Part shown: positions 16,430 to 26,089 of the stretch, one piece after another
Layout of the letters: every line of letters begins with the position of its first letter
Numbering within the stretch: position 1 is the first letter of the stretch
The notes under the pieces: generated by a model
The model's input: only the letters and a program-made list of their open reading frames with translations
Told to the model about the DNA's origin: nothing
The model's database searches: none
Program-made: the position numbers and the translations under genes
Source: Pedobacter nyackensis
Lineage (GTDB): Bacteria; Bacteroidota; Bacteroidia; Sphingobacteriales; Sphingobacteriaceae
Direction of reading: 5' to 3'
DNA length: 64,000 nt
Assembly (NCBI RefSeq): GCF_900176505.1
Contig: NZ_FWYB01000004.1
Span: forward strand, 1-64,000

Positions 16430-17818
16430 TTATAAGTGGATTACTTCACCATAAGCATCTGCAGTAGCTTCCATAATCGCCTCACTCATTGTAGGGTGTG
16501 GGTGTACTGCTTTTAACATTTCATGACCGGTAGTTTCCAATTTACGGGCAACTACTATTTCTGCAATCATTTCAGTAACGTTAGCGCCAATCATGTGGGC
16601 ACCTAACAATTCACCATATTTTGCATCGTAGATAACTTTTACAAAACCATCTTTTGCACCGGCAGCGCTAGCTTTACCTGAAGCAGAGAATGGGAACTTA
16701 CCAATTTTCACTTCATAACCTGCAGCTTTGGCAGCTTTCTCAGTATAACCTACAGAAGCAATTTCAGGACTGCAGTAAGTACATCCAGGAATGTTGTTGT
16801 AATCTAAAGGCTCTGGCTTGTGACCAGCAATTTTCTCTACACATATAATACCTTCTGCAGAAGCAACGTGAGCAAGGGCCTGACCGCTAACGATATCGCC
16901 AATTGCATAATATCCTTTTACTGAAGTGTTGTAGAATTCATCAACAACTACCTTACCTTTTTCGGTTTTGATGCCTGTTTCTTCTAAACCGATATTTTCG
17001 ATGTTAGCCACAACACCAGCAGCAGAAAGTACGATATCGCACTCTAATGTTTGCATGCCAGAAGCAGTTTTAACCTGAACTTTGCAGCCAGCACCACTAG
17101 TATCAACAGATTCAACACTTGAAGAAGTCATGATCTCGATACCTGCTTTTTTGAAGCTACGTAACAATTGTTTTGATACGTCTTCATCTTCAACAGGAAC
17201 TACGTTTTCCATAAATTCAACAATGGTAACTTTAGTTCCAAGCGTAGCGTAGAAGTAAGCGAACTCAACACCTATAGCGCCAGAACCTACAACAACCATA
17301 GATTTTGGTTGTTCAGGCAATACCATAGCTTGTCTGTAGCCGATCACTTTTTTACCATCCTGTTTTAGGTTAGGTAATTCTCTTGATCTTCCACCAGTAG
17401 CCAATATAATGCTGGTAGCTGTATATTCTTTTTGTGTACCGTCAGCAGCTTTAACTTCTACTTTGTTACCGGCTTTAACTTTTCCGGTACCCATGATTAC
17501 GTCAATTTTGTTCTTTTTCATCAAGAACTGAACACCTTTGCTCATGCCTTCAGCAACACCACGACTGCGTTTGATAACAGCAGCAAAGTCTGCCTCAGCT
17601 TCAGCGGTTTTAATACCATATTCAGCGGCATGGTTAATATATTCAAATACCTGAGCACTTTTTAATAATGCTTTAGTAGGTATACAGCCCCAGTTAAGGC
17701 ATATTCCACCTAAAGATTCGCGTTCAACTACTGCAGTTTTTAAACCTAACTGAGAAGCTCTGATCGCAGCCACATATCCACCAGGACCGCTGCCTATTAC
17801 TATTACATCGTAGTTCAT
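16430..17818 (-). CDS. lpdA: Dihydrolipoyl dehydrogenase
   Basis: This is the E3 component of pyruvate and 2-oxoglutarate dehydrogenase complexes; it re-oxidises dihydrolipoamide with FAD and NAD. The FAD-binding GSGPGGY is at residues 9-15. The redox-active disulfide is C40/C45 in GGICLNWGCIPTK. The NAD-binding motif is VVGSGAIGVEFA, and the dimer-interface catalytic His-Glu is in HPHPTMSEAI. The length of 462 residues is normal. It is transcribed alone, divergent from the TonB receptor gene, with a TAATTTTG -7 box at the complement of 17853-17860. Confidence 0.97.
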   Translation of the reverse strand: MNYDVIVIGSGPGGYVAAIRASQLGLKTAVVERESLGGICLNWGCIPTKALLKSAQVFEYINHAAEYGIKTAEAEADFAAVIKRSRGVAEGMSKGVQFLMKKNKIDVIMGTGKVKAGNKVEVKAADGTQKEYTATSIILATGGRSRELPNLKQDGKKVIGYRQAMVLPEQPKSMVVVGSGAIGVEFAYFYATLGTKVTIVEFMENVVPVEDEDVSKQLLRSFKKAGIEIMTSSSVESVDTSGAGCKVQVKTASGMQTLECDIVLSAAGVVANIENIGLEETGIKTEKGKVVVDEFYNTSVKGYYAIGDIVSGQALAHVASAEGIICVEKIAGHKPEPLDYNNIPGCTYCSPEIASVGYTEKAAKAAGYEVKIGKFPFSASGKASAAGAKDGFVKVIYDAKYGELLGAHMIGANVTEMIAEIVVARKLETTGHEMLKAVHPHPTMSEAIMEATADAYGEVIHL

Positions 17819-18151
17819 ATCTTTAATAAAGGAATTTAACTTAGTAAAGCGCCAAAATTAAAAAAAAATGTTCATTAAATATGTTTTACCGATATAGGAT
17901 TGTGTGATTTGTTTGTTAAGTGTAGTTTAAACACTTTATTTCAGATTCCGTGTTTATATGGAATTGATATAAATAATTGATAAACCGTGAGTTATATATT
18001 TAAGTTATATGTTAAATGTTGAAAAATATTGGCTTTCTTAATAATTATTTAACATTGAAAATAGAATGCTTGCATAATAAATTTTTAATTTTGCTGCCAT
18101 ATTTTCAGTTATATCATTTAAAAGAAACATTATTAACTAGCTTAAAAAAGA
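17819..18151. promoter_or_regulatory. Divergent promoter region lpdA / TonB receptor
   Basis: These 333 very AT-rich bases contain a TAATTTTG box on the minus strand (complement of 17853-17860), likely the lpdA -7. A TAATTTTG box on the plus strand (18086-18093) is likely the -7 of the receptor gene, giving it a leader of about 55 bases. Neither has a good TTTG at the right distance. No other gene or repeat was recognised. Confidence 0.5.
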
Positions 18152-21100
18152 ATGAAGAAATCTTTACTATTTAAAATCGTAGCAATTGTTTTTGCTTTCG
18201 TTGGATTTATTTCCACTGCGAATGCACAGGTTACTACGTCCAGTTTAAATGGAACCGTTGCTGATGCAAAGGGGCCTATGCCGGGAGCGACAGTAGTTGC
18301 TGTCCATAATCCGACCGGAACAAAGTATGTAGCTACATCTAATACCGATGGTCGCTATAATTTTGTGAATATTAATACAGGTGGACCTTACACCGTTACT
18401 GCTAGTTATGTAGGCTACAAAGCAGAGAAAATTGAAGGTCTTTTTCTTAAGTTAGGTGAGACTTTCACACTTAGAATTAAATTGACTGAAGGTGGCCAGG
18501 ATTTACAGGAAGTACAGGTTGTTGGTAAAAACAGTACTGTATTGAACAGTAAAAGAACTGGTGCGTCGACAACAGTGAGTGAGAAGCAGTTAGAGACCAT
18601 GCCTACGATAAGCAGAAGTCTTTCTGATTTTACACGTTTAACGCCGCAAGCTAACGGAAACTCTTTCGCAGGATCTAATAATCGTTACAATAACATTACG
18701 ATTGATGGTGCGGTAAATAATGACGTTTTTGGTTTGTCTTCAAATGGTACCCCAGGTGGTCCGGCTGGTACTCAGCCAATTTCTTTGGATGCGATTCAGG
18801 AAATTCAGGTATTGATTGCGCCTTATGACGTTACTCAAGGTAACTTTACTGGTGGTGGTGTGAATGCAATTACCCGTTCAGGAACAAATGATATTGAAGG
18901 ATCTGCTTACTTTTTTGGTAGAAATCAAAATACAATTGGTAAAAGCGTTGATGGTTTAAATACGAGAGCAACTGAGTTCTATAACAGGACTTACGGTGTG
19001 CGTGTTGGATTGCCGATTGTTAAAAATAAGTTGTTTTTCTTCGTGAGTGGAGAGATGACCCGTGTTGAACAACCTACTACTTTTAATGCAGGTGATGTGG
19101 GGTCTGTTATTAATCCGACTGACGCGCAAAAAATTGCTGATTTCATGAAGACAAACTATAGCTATGATGTAGGTTCTTTTGGTGAGAGTCAAACGCAAAC
19201 GCAAAGCAATAAGATATTGGCACGCTTAGATTGGAATATCAATGATAAACACCAATTGACAGTGCGTCATAACTATATCGACGCCTTTGATGATAACTTA
19301 ACAAGAAGTGGTTCAGGATTCCGTTTTGGTAATAATGGTTACAAATTCAGTAACAATCAAAATGTATCTGTATTAGAATTAAGAAGCCGTTTCAATCAAA
19401 ATCTATCTAATAACTTAATTGTTGGTTATTCAAGAATCAGAGATAGCAGAGATCCATTGGGTGTGCTGTTTCCTCAAATTCAAATCAATAACATGAACAA
19501 TGTTTCCACTCAGTCGGTAACTTTCGGTACGGAAAGAAGTTCTGCAGCGAATCAGTTAGATCAGGATGTTTTTGAATTTACAGACAACCTTAAGCTGTTT
19601 GCCGGTAAACATACTTTTACCTTAGGTACGCATAACGAATTCTTTAAATTCAGAAACCTATTTATTAATAATGTCAATGGATCATGGCAGTATAATAATA
19701 TTACTGATTTCTATAATAAAGCTCCTAACAGGGTTCAGGCTGCTTATTCAATCCTACCTGATGATAACCGCCCTGCAGCTCAATTTTCTGCAGCGCAATT
19801 AGGATTCTATTTTCAGGATGAAATTGAACTTGATGAGACGTTTAAGTTGACAGCAGGTTTAAGGGTGGATGTTCCTTTGTTCTTTGATAAGCCATTGGCC
19901 AATCCTTTGGTGTCTTCAGTGTTCCCTGGAATGGCAACCGATAAATTGCCAAGCGGACAATTACTTGTTTCACCAAGAATAGGTTTCAACTGGGATGTAG
20001 ATGGCAAAAGAAACTTACAAGTTAGGGGTGGTATTGGTTTATTTACTGGTCGTGTTCCATTTGTATGGATGGCTAACCAGTTTACCAATAGCGGTAAACT
20101 TTATGGTAGTGTTGATGTGACTAATTCAGCTACTCGTCCACTTGCTTTTATTCCAGACCCTAATAAGCAAAATACAGCAGGTGCTGCGGCTGCAAGTTAT
20201 GAGGTGAATCTTTTGGCTAATAATTTTAGAATTCCTCAAACACTTCGTTACAGTTTAGGAGCAGATATTAAATTACCTGGTGGTGTGTTGGCTACTGTTG
20301 ATGGATTGTACTCTAAAACAGTAAATAATGTGGTTTATAAGAACATCAATCTTTTAGGAAGAAATGGTGTTATTGCGTCAGATCTTTCAGGTGGTCAGGA
20401 TACAAGACCTGCTTATGCTGGAAAAGTAAATACAACTTTTACCAATGTTCTGTTACTTGAAAACTCAAGCAAAGGATCATCATATAGCTTAACAGGTCAG
20501 TTGTCTAAATCATTTGATTTTGGTTTAAGTGCAATGGCTGCCTATACTTATGGTAAATCTGAGGATGTGAATAGCGGTTTAAATAGTACTGCTTTATCGA
20601 ACTGGCAGTTCAACCAAATCGTTGCTGATGCAAATAACCCAGAACTTTCATACTCTAATTTCGATCTTAGACATCGTGTAATCGGTAGCTTGTCTTATGG
20701 TGTTAGCTACGGTAAAAACAAAACTTTTGGTACTTCAATTTCGATGTTCTATACAGGTAAATCTGGTTCACCATATACTTACCTGTATTTTGGTGATGTT
20801 AACAATGATAGTGCAAACCAGAATGATTTACTTTATGTGCCAAGAAATGCAAGTGAAATTAAACTGGTGCCTTATTATACAAGAAGTTCAACTGGTGTGA
20901 TCAGTATTACTCCTAATACGCCAACTCCTGTTGAACAATGGGCAGCGCTTGATAGTTACATTGCAAACGATCCTTATTTAAGTCAGCGTAGAGGTCAGTA
21001 TGCGGAGCGTAACGGTTCGAAAATGCCTTGGGAGCATCAGTTTGATGTACGTATCATGCAAGATCTTGGTGGTATGATTCATGGTACTAAAAACAGGCTA

Positions 21101-21325
21101 CAATTATCAATTGATATTATCAATTTTGGTAACCTGCTTAATAAAGACTGGGGTAGATCATATTTTGTTACCAATAGTGCATCTACACTTGTTAACTATA
21201 GTACAACTAACAATGCTAATAGAGGCTTTAACTTTAAAGCTCCTGCTGATAACAGAGCATACAGTGTGTCTCCATTTGCTTCAAGGTGGCAAGGACAAAT
21301 TGGTATTAGATATTTATTCAACTAA
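18152..21325 (+). CDS. Oar-like TonB-dependent receptor
   Basis: This 1057-residue outer-membrane protein has a signal peptide (about 1-26, ending STANAQ). A carboxypeptidase-regulatory-like beta-sandwich follows (about 30-110, TSSLNGTVADAKGPMPGATV...). Then come the plug (about 115-245, with NNITIDGAVNNDVFGL and VNAITRSGTNDIEGSAYFF) and a large beta-barrel to the C-terminus. It belongs to the Oar/OmpA-related branch rather than SusC: no SusD partner follows, and the chain ends RYLFN, not in a terminal Phe. The family takes part in uptake or surface functions of unclear substrate. It is transcribed alone and ended by a hairpin. Confidence 0.9.
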   Translation: MKKSLLFKIVAIVFAFVGFISTANAQVTTSSLNGTVADAKGPMPGATVVAVHNPTGTKYVATSNTDGRYNFVNINTGGPYTVTASYVGYKAEKIEGLFLKLGETFTLRIKLTEGGQDLQEVQVVGKNSTVLNSKRTGASTTVSEKQLETMPTISRSLSDFTRLTPQANGNSFAGSNNRYNNITIDGAVNNDVFGLSSNGTPGGPAGTQPISLDAIQEIQVLIAPYDVTQGNFTGGGVNAITRSGTNDIEGSAYFFGRNQNTIGKSVDGLNTRATEFYNRTYGVRVGLPIVKNKLFFFVSGEMTRVEQPTTFNAGDVGSVINPTDAQKIADFMKTNYSYDVGSFGESQTQTQSNKILARLDWNINDKHQLTVRHNYIDAFDDNLTRSGSGFRFGNNGYKFSNNQNVSVLELRSRFNQNLSNNLIVGYSRIRDSRDPLGVLFPQIQINNMNNVSTQSVTFGTERSSAANQLDQDVFEFTDNLKLFAGKHTFTLGTHNEFFKFRNLFINNVNGSWQYNNITDFYNKAPNRVQAAYSILPDDNRPAAQFSAAQLGFYFQDEIELDETFKLTAGLRVDVPLFFDKPLANPLVSSVFPGMATDKLPSGQLLVSPRIGFNWDVDGKRNLQVRGGIGLFTGRVPFVWMANQFTNSGKLYGSVDVTNSATRPLAFIPDPNKQNTAGAAAASYEVNLLANNFRIPQTLRYSLGADIKLPGGVLATVDGLYSKTVNNVVYKNINLLGRNGVIASDLSGGQDTRPAYAGKVNTTFTNVLLLENSSKGSSYSLTGQLSKSFDFGLSAMAAYTYGKSEDVNSGLNSTALSNWQFNQIVADANNPELSYSNFDLRHRVIGSLSYGVSYGKNKTFGTSISMFYTGKSGSPYTYLYFGDVNNDSANQNDLLYVPRNASEIKLVPYYTRSSTGVISITPNTPTPVEQWAALDSYIANDPYLSQRRGQYAERNGSKMPWEHQFDVRIMQDLGGMIHGTKNRLQLSIDIINFGNLLNKDWGRSYFVTNSASTLVNYSTTNNANRGFNFKAPADNRAYSVSPFASRWQGQIGIRYLFN

Positions 21326-21345
21326 TCATCAATTGTTGTAAAGGT

Positions 21346-21380
21346 AAAATCCCTGTTTCTGATAAAGGAACAGGGATTTT
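21346..21380 (+). terminator. Rho-independent terminator of the Oar-like receptor gene
   Basis: The stem AAAATCCCTGTT / AACAGGGATTTT (21346-21357 with 21369-21380) is followed by TCTTTT on the plus strand, 20 bases past the stop. Confidence 0.9.
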
Positions 21381-21450
21381 TCTTTTAAGTAGTAAAATCG
21401 CTACGATATATCCCGCCATTTCACATCTTTGCACCTTATTATATTTAAGG

Positions 21451-22239
21451 ATGGAAATTTTAGCATATGTTGCTTCAGCTTTTATTGGTATTTCGCTTGG
21501 CCTTACCGGTGGTGGTGGATCTATTTTAACAGTCCCTGTAATGGTATACCTATTTGGCATTGATCCTTTAATGGCTACTTCATATTCATTGTTTGTGGTT
21601 GGGCTAACCAGTCTGGTGGGCGCCTATCAGAACTATAAACTAGGCTTCATACAAATGAGGACAGCTTTTATGTTTGGTCTTTGCTCTATAGTTGCAGTAT
21701 GGCTTACCCGCAAATTACTTATTCCAATAATTCCTGAACATATTTTTACTACTAATCATTTTGTGTTTACCTCACATATGTTTATGATGGTGCTTTTTGC
21801 AATTCTGATGGTCGCAGCAGCAGTTTCAATGATAAAGGGGCGTAAGGAGTGTGAAAGCAATGTGGTTCCGCCTAGCTTAAATCTTCCCAAAATGGTGCTT
21901 TATGGATTGGGGATTGGCTTTACAACAGGATTGTTGGGTGCCGGGGGTGGTTTTCTTTTAATACCAACATTGGTGGTACTGATGGGGCTGCCAATGAAAG
22001 AAGCAATAGGTACTTCGTTGCTTATTATTGCTTTGAATTCCCTTATCGGTTTTACCGCTGATATCGGTCATTTTCATATGGACTGGCCTTTGCTGTTAAG
22101 CGTAACAGGTTTAGCTATTATGGGAGTTTTTGCTGGTGGATTACTCGGAGCGCGTCTTAACGGTGGCAAATTAAAAATTGGATTTGGCTGGTTTGTATTG
22201 GTTATGGGAGTCTTTATCCTATTAAAGGAACTTTTATAA
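21451..22239 (+). CDS. TauE/SafE (TSUP) family membrane permease
   Basis: This 262-residue inner-membrane protein has about eight transmembrane segments in two homologous halves. The family hallmark appears twice: GLTGGGGSILTVPVMVYLFG near the N-terminus, and GLLGAGGGFLLIPTLVVLMG with KEAIGTSLLIIALNS in the second half. Members export sulfite, sulfoacetate or related organic anions; the substrate here cannot be told. No sulfur-metabolism gene is adjacent. A TTATATTTAAGG stretch precedes the ATG. It is monocistronic and converges on a ROK regulator gene. Confidence 0.92.
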   Translation: MEILAYVASAFIGISLGLTGGGGSILTVPVMVYLFGIDPLMATSYSLFVVGLTSLVGAYQNYKLGFIQMRTAFMFGLCSIVAVWLTRKLLIPIIPEHIFTTNHFVFTSHMFMMVLFAILMVAAAVSMIKGRKECESNVVPPSLNLPKMVLYGLGIGFTTGLLGAGGGFLLIPTLVVLMGLPMKEAIGTSLLIIALNSLIGFTADIGHFHMDWPLLLSVTGLAIMGVFAGGLLGARLNGGKLKIGFGWFVLVMGVFILLKELL

Positions 22240-22243
22240 AACT

Positions 22244-22284
22244 AATATTCATGGGGTAATTATAGAAACTACCCCATGAATATT
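22244..22284. terminator. 15-base inverted repeat between convergent genes
   Basis: A perfect repeat AATATTCATGGGGTA (22244-22258) / TACCCCATGAATATT (22270-22284) with an 11-base loop sits between the TauE gene and the ROK gene and overlaps the last two bases of the ROK stop. It probably ends transcription from both sides, although no long T run is present. Confidence 0.7.
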
Positions 22285-23506
22285 AAGACAGAGATAGCAA
22301 GCGGTTGCGTACCAATAAGCATGCGCCTATAAGGCCTGCACGTTCGCCTAGTTTAGACATTTTTAAAATGGTGTCCTGGTTAACCAGACTCAATGAGTAT
22401 TTGTTGATTGCACTCTTTATAGGAAGCCTGATGTATTCTTCTGTAGCGGCAAGACTTCCACCTAAAATCACCAGCTCGGGGTTAAATAGGTTGATGAGTA
22501 AAGCGATACCGCGACCAAGATTTTCTCCAATTTTGGCAATTAATTCTATAGCCAGCACATCGTCGTTATTGGCAGCATTGATGATGTCTTCCATTTTGAT
22601 GTCTGCACTGTTCTTGTTTTTTGTTAAAATGGACGAAGAACCTTCCAATAGTCTTTCTTTAAACATGCGGGTTAATGCCCAGCCAGAAGCTTCAGTTTCA
22701 AGGCAGCCTTTTTTACCGCATTGGCAAATGATTTCATTATTGAAAAGTGGAATGTGTCCGAATTCTCCGGAATAACCCGACTTCCCATAGTAAAGCTGAC
22801 CATTGACCAGAATTCCTAATCCGATCCCGTGATCCAGGTTTAAAAACAATACGTTTTTTTCATGATTCACTACACCAGCAGAGAATTCTCCATAAGCCAT
22901 AGATTTGGAGTCGTTTTCAAGAAAAACACGGATGCCTATTTTAGATTCAATGATTTTGCTCAACGGTTCTTCGTTGAAATAGAAAAAACTATAGCTATAA
23001 CCCGTGGCGTAATTGATTCTTCCTGTTAAGTTTATGCCTATGCCCAGCAACTTTTCTCTTGGAATGGTAAGCTCGGTAATAAAATCGTTAATAAGTGTAC
23101 AGAGCGATTCAAGTGATTCTTTGTTGTTGTCGAGCTTATAAGGTATTTTTTCTGATACTTTAATCAGGTTTTTTTGAAGGTCTGACAAGCCAATATTGAT
23201 ATGGTTTTGTTTAATATCTACGCCAATAAAAAAAGCAGAATCAGGCACTAAACCATAAAGGTTAGGCTTGCGGCCCCCGGTAGATTCTACTTTTCCGTAG
23301 TCTTTTATGAGTCCATCTTGTATCAGGTCGGCCAATAGAGCTGTGACTTTAGGAGCGCTAAGGTTGAGTTCTTTACAAAGATCAGCTATGGTTGCATTGC
23401 CTACATTGGCAAAATAGCTGAGGACAGTTTTTTTTAGGCTAACATTTTTATAAGCAACGCCTGTTACGTTTTCGTTGTTTAATTCTTCAAAAAAAGTTTT
23501 TCCCAT
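22283..23506 (-). CDS. ROK-family transcriptional regulator, copy 1
   Basis: This 407-residue NagC/Mlc-type regulator has an N-terminal winged helix-turn-helix (about residues 20-72, ATIADLCKELNLSAPKVTALLADL). The ROK sugar-binding/ATPase domain follows. The zinc site is visible as H251 with C261-x-C263 and C268 (CQCGKKGCLE), and the catalytic-type Asp199 sits in LENDS, with GEFGH. It likely senses an (N-acetyl)hexosamine or its phosphate and controls the glycan locus that begins on the other strand 438 bases away. It is closely similar over its whole length to the second ROK gene at 47778-48998. Whether it represses or activates is not shown. Confidence 0.93.
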   Translation of the reverse strand: MGKTFFEELNNENVTGVAYKNVSLKKTVLSYFANVGNATIADLCKELNLSAPKVTALLADLIQDGLIKDYGKVESTGGRKPNLYGLVPDSAFFIGVDIKQNHINIGLSDLQKNLIKVSEKIPYKLDNNKESLESLCTLINDFITELTIPREKLLGIGINLTGRINYATGYSYSFFYFNEEPLSKIIESKIGIRVFLENDSKSMAYGEFSAGVVNHEKNVLFLNLDHGIGLGILVNGQLYYGKSGYSGEFGHIPLFNNEIICQCGKKGCLETEASGWALTRMFKERLLEGSSSILTKNKNSADIKMEDIINAANNDDVLAIELIAKIGENLGRGIALLINLFNPELVILGGSLAATEEYIRLPIKSAINKYSLSLVNQDTILKMSKLGERAGLIGACLLVRNRLLSLS

Positions 23507-23944
23507 AGTTATATTTGCAATTTCTACTTTTTGTTAAACCTTGTTATAAAGGGTTTGCTTAACACAAATTAAAGCTTAATTATTCACAATCAAAGGAAAC
23601 TTTGTTTGATATTTAAAAGAAAAAGGAAGTTGCTGAAAGTGTGAAGCTTACTTTTTATTCTAAAATAGTAATTGAATGATTTTTACTCTATATTTAAAAT
23701 AATATATTTTATTTACAGCGACTTACTTAAAAAAAATAAAATATATTTTGATGTTATTAAAATATATGTATATTCACATTGCTTTTGATTCTGGATTAAA
23801 GAAAAACATCTGACCTGTGTTTTTATATCTGGAAACGTAAATCAAGAACTGCGCTTTAAAGTAAGATTGAACTGATTAAGTGTGCCCCGCCTCAATCTTT
23901 ATTATAAAAATTAAAATAGATGTAAATTTTATATAAAGTAGAAA
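23507..23944. promoter_or_regulatory. Divergent control region of the glycan locus
   Basis: These 438 AT-rich bases lie between ROK copy 1 and unit A. They hold the promoter block at 23747-23779. A leader of about 160 bases follows, with a hairpin (AAGATTGA 23863-23870 with TCAATCTT 23892-23899, 21-base loop) that could influence expression. No gene of significance was found, and no convincing -7 box for the ROK gene itself. Confidence 0.55.
23747..23779 (+). promoter_or_regulatory. Promoter/operator block shared with unit C
   Basis: TTTG (23747-23750), 18 bases, then TATATTCA (23769-23776) approximates the -33/-7 boxes. The 27 bases 23753-23779 match 45681-45707 at 24 positions, with the same spacing to a TTG and the -7 box. 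The conservation between the boxes suggests a regulator site, plausibly for a ROK protein. The block contains the word TTATTAA, which recurs as an inverted repeat at 49039-49058. Confidence 0.6.
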
Positions 23945-26080
23945 ATGAAGCTTAAATTAATCCTTTACTGTTTTTTTGTTATGTTCCTTTTGCCGGCTAT
24001 AAATGCAATGGCAGGACCGGGAATTGTTTTCTGTGGAAGTTCTTCCAATGATTTGTTTGTGTTGCTGCAGAAGCAGGGACTTAAAATCAAAAGATATAAC
24101 GATGTTTTATCTGCTATTTCGGGTACGTTACCGAATGATATCTTATTTGTAATTGCCGACAATTATCCTAAGCAAAAAGTGGAGCTCAACACTGATTTTT
24201 TTAATCAGGCCAGACTTAAGAAATTGAAATTATATATTGAATACACAGACCGGATACCGGGAATAGAGATTGGTTCTGAACCGTTGCACACGCAACTGGA
24301 ACGAGGCGTAGTGGCTACAGGGGTTTTTGGACCTGGTTTAAAGCCTATGAGCATTTTAGGAATTAATGATTGCTATGTATTGCCTGCCAAGGCCGACAAC
24401 CCTGCTATTGTGCTGGCCAAAGTGGCGGGATTGGATAAAGCTGAATATGGGATTGATGATGTTGTTAAATATCCGTTGCTATTTGAAAAGGATAATATGA
24501 TCATTGCCACCACAAAGCTGAGCAATTTTGCTACCGGCAGATATGGTCCTAACGACGCTTGGAAGCAGGTCTGGTCATATATCCTAAAAAAAATGACCGG
24601 ACAGCAATACGAGTTCAGCAGCTGGACCTCTTACGTTAGCCCAATGTATGGCCCTAATGAGCCTTTACCTGTTCATGCAAAAAGAAAAAGTGTTGAACTT
24701 GGTGTAGAATGGTTTAATAAGGCGAAATTATTTGTGGATCCTTCCTGGAAGGAAATGTGGTTAGGCTACCAGGGGAACGGCGAAACTCCTTTCGGACCGC
24801 CGATGGATCAGAAACTTCCGGTCGGCGACGGGAGTCTTGGAATCCTGGAAGGTCATGCTTCTAAAATTTACCATAATGGTTCGCAGCAATACCGCTATTG
24901 GATTAGGGCTGATGTGCAGGGCGAAGCTAGCTTTGCATTGGCAGCGGCGGGAAATCTGCTGCATAAAAATGGTTATGACAAAAAAGCAGGGAAACTGATT
25001 GATTATATGTTTCACCATTCTAATTTAAGAGGGGGTGAAAGAAATGATAAGAACAGTCCTTCTTTCGGCTTAATCGGCTGGTCTGTTACCCACCCTGGAG
25101 TGTACTATGGTGATGATAATGCACGTGCCTTGTTGGGCATAATTGGTGCTTCCGCTTATATGAATACCGATAAATGGGATAAAGAGGTGGTGGAAGGTAT
25201 CATGGCAAATTTTAGAACAACCGGGAAATTTGGGTACAGAGGTGACCGACTGGGAGATAAGGACTTGCAGAAGAATGGCTGGAAACACTATTGGGATAGG
25301 GATGTGGTGAACAACGCACCTCATTTTGAATCCTGGACCTGGGCTTGTTATTTATGGCTTTACAGTAAAACGGGGTACAAGCCGCTGCTGGAAAAAACAA
25401 AAACGGCAATAAGAATGACGATGGAAGCCTATCCTGATAATTGGAGATGGACGAACGGCATACAACAGGAGCGGGCAAGGATGATATTGCCACTGGCCTG
25501 GCTGCTGCGTATTGAAGACACAGAAGAGCACCGTAGATGGTTGGATATTCTAGTGAATAAATTGATCGAAAATCAGGTTGAAAGTGGCGCAATAAGAGAG
25601 GAACTTGGAGGTGAGGGTAAGGGGAAATTCGGTCGCACCAAGTCGAACAAGGCTTACGGTTTACATGAAGCTCCATTAATCTTTAGCAACGGGGATCCTA
25701 TTGCTGATATGCTTTACACCAGCAATTTTGCTTTTTTTAGTTTAAACGAAGCAGCCCATGCTACCGGAAGTAAAAAATATAAAGATGCGGTGGCTAAGTT
25801 ATCAGATTTCCTGACCAGGATACAGGTGAAAAGTGACAGATTCAAAGATCTGGACGGAGCCTGGTTCAGGGCGTTTGAATACAAACGCTGGGAATATTGG
25901 GGCTCTAATGCTGATGCCGGTTGGGGTGTTTGGGGTACATTAAGTGGTTGGACACAAAGCTGGATTGTAGCAACACAGGTGTTAACTTCACAAAACCAAA
26001 GCTTCTGGGACCTGACCAAAAAGTCGGAGGTAAAGAATTCTATGCAATTAACTACAGAACTGATGTTTAAAACCAAATAA
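23945..26080 (+). CDS. Secreted putative six-hairpin (alpha/alpha) glycan-active protein
   Basis: This 711-residue protein has a signal peptide (about 1-23). The N-terminal part (about 25-210) looks like an alpha/beta fold (GPGIVFCGSSSNDLFVLLQKQG...). A long helical part (about 235-690) has the repeated Trp/Gly/aromatic pattern of (alpha/alpha)6-barrel enzymes. Acidic candidates for catalysis include the Asp pair in VYYGDDNARALLG and the Glu of HFESWTWA. I do not recognise a named family with certainty. It is the first gene of unit A, 10 bases ahead of the epimerase gene, which suggests that it processes the same glycan outside the cytoplasm. A hydrolase or lyase role is inference. Confidence 0.6.
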   Translation: MKLKLILYCFFVMFLLPAINAMAGPGIVFCGSSSNDLFVLLQKQGLKIKRYNDVLSAISGTLPNDILFVIADNYPKQKVELNTDFFNQARLKKLKLYIEYTDRIPGIEIGSEPLHTQLERGVVATGVFGPGLKPMSILGINDCYVLPAKADNPAIVLAKVAGLDKAEYGIDDVVKYPLLFEKDNMIIATTKLSNFATGRYGPNDAWKQVWSYILKKMTGQQYEFSSWTSYVSPMYGPNEPLPVHAKRKSVELGVEWFNKAKLFVDPSWKEMWLGYQGNGETPFGPPMDQKLPVGDGSLGILEGHASKIYHNGSQQYRYWIRADVQGEASFALAAAGNLLHKNGYDKKAGKLIDYMFHHSNLRGGERNDKNSPSFGLIGWSVTHPGVYYGDDNARALLGIIGASAYMNTDKWDKEVVEGIMANFRTTGKFGYRGDRLGDKDLQKNGWKHYWDRDVVNNAPHFESWTWACYLWLYSKTGYKPLLEKTKTAIRMTMEAYPDNWRWTNGIQQERARMILPLAWLLRIEDTEEHRRWLDILVNKLIENQVESGAIREELGGEGKGKFGRTKSNKAYGLHEAPLIFSNGDPIADMLYTSNFAFFSLNEAAHATGSKKYKDAVAKLSDFLTRIQVKSDRFKDLDGAWFRAFEYKRWEYWGSNADAGWGVWGTLSGWTQSWIVATQVLTSQNQSFWDLTKKSEVKNSMQLTTELMFKTK

Positions 26081-26089
26081 TAAATTAAC

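Noticed and set aside
22305..22775. 156-codon plus-strand frame opposite ROK copy 1 (and the similar 116-codon frame at 47869-48219 opposite copy 2)
   Set aside because: The two frames resemble each other only because the two ROK genes are paralogues. Both are antisense to conserved protein-coding sequence.
25212..25676. 154-codon minus-strand frame inside the 711-residue gene
   Set aside because: It is an antisense shadow: the plus-strand frame is coherent over its whole length, while the antisense product has random composition.
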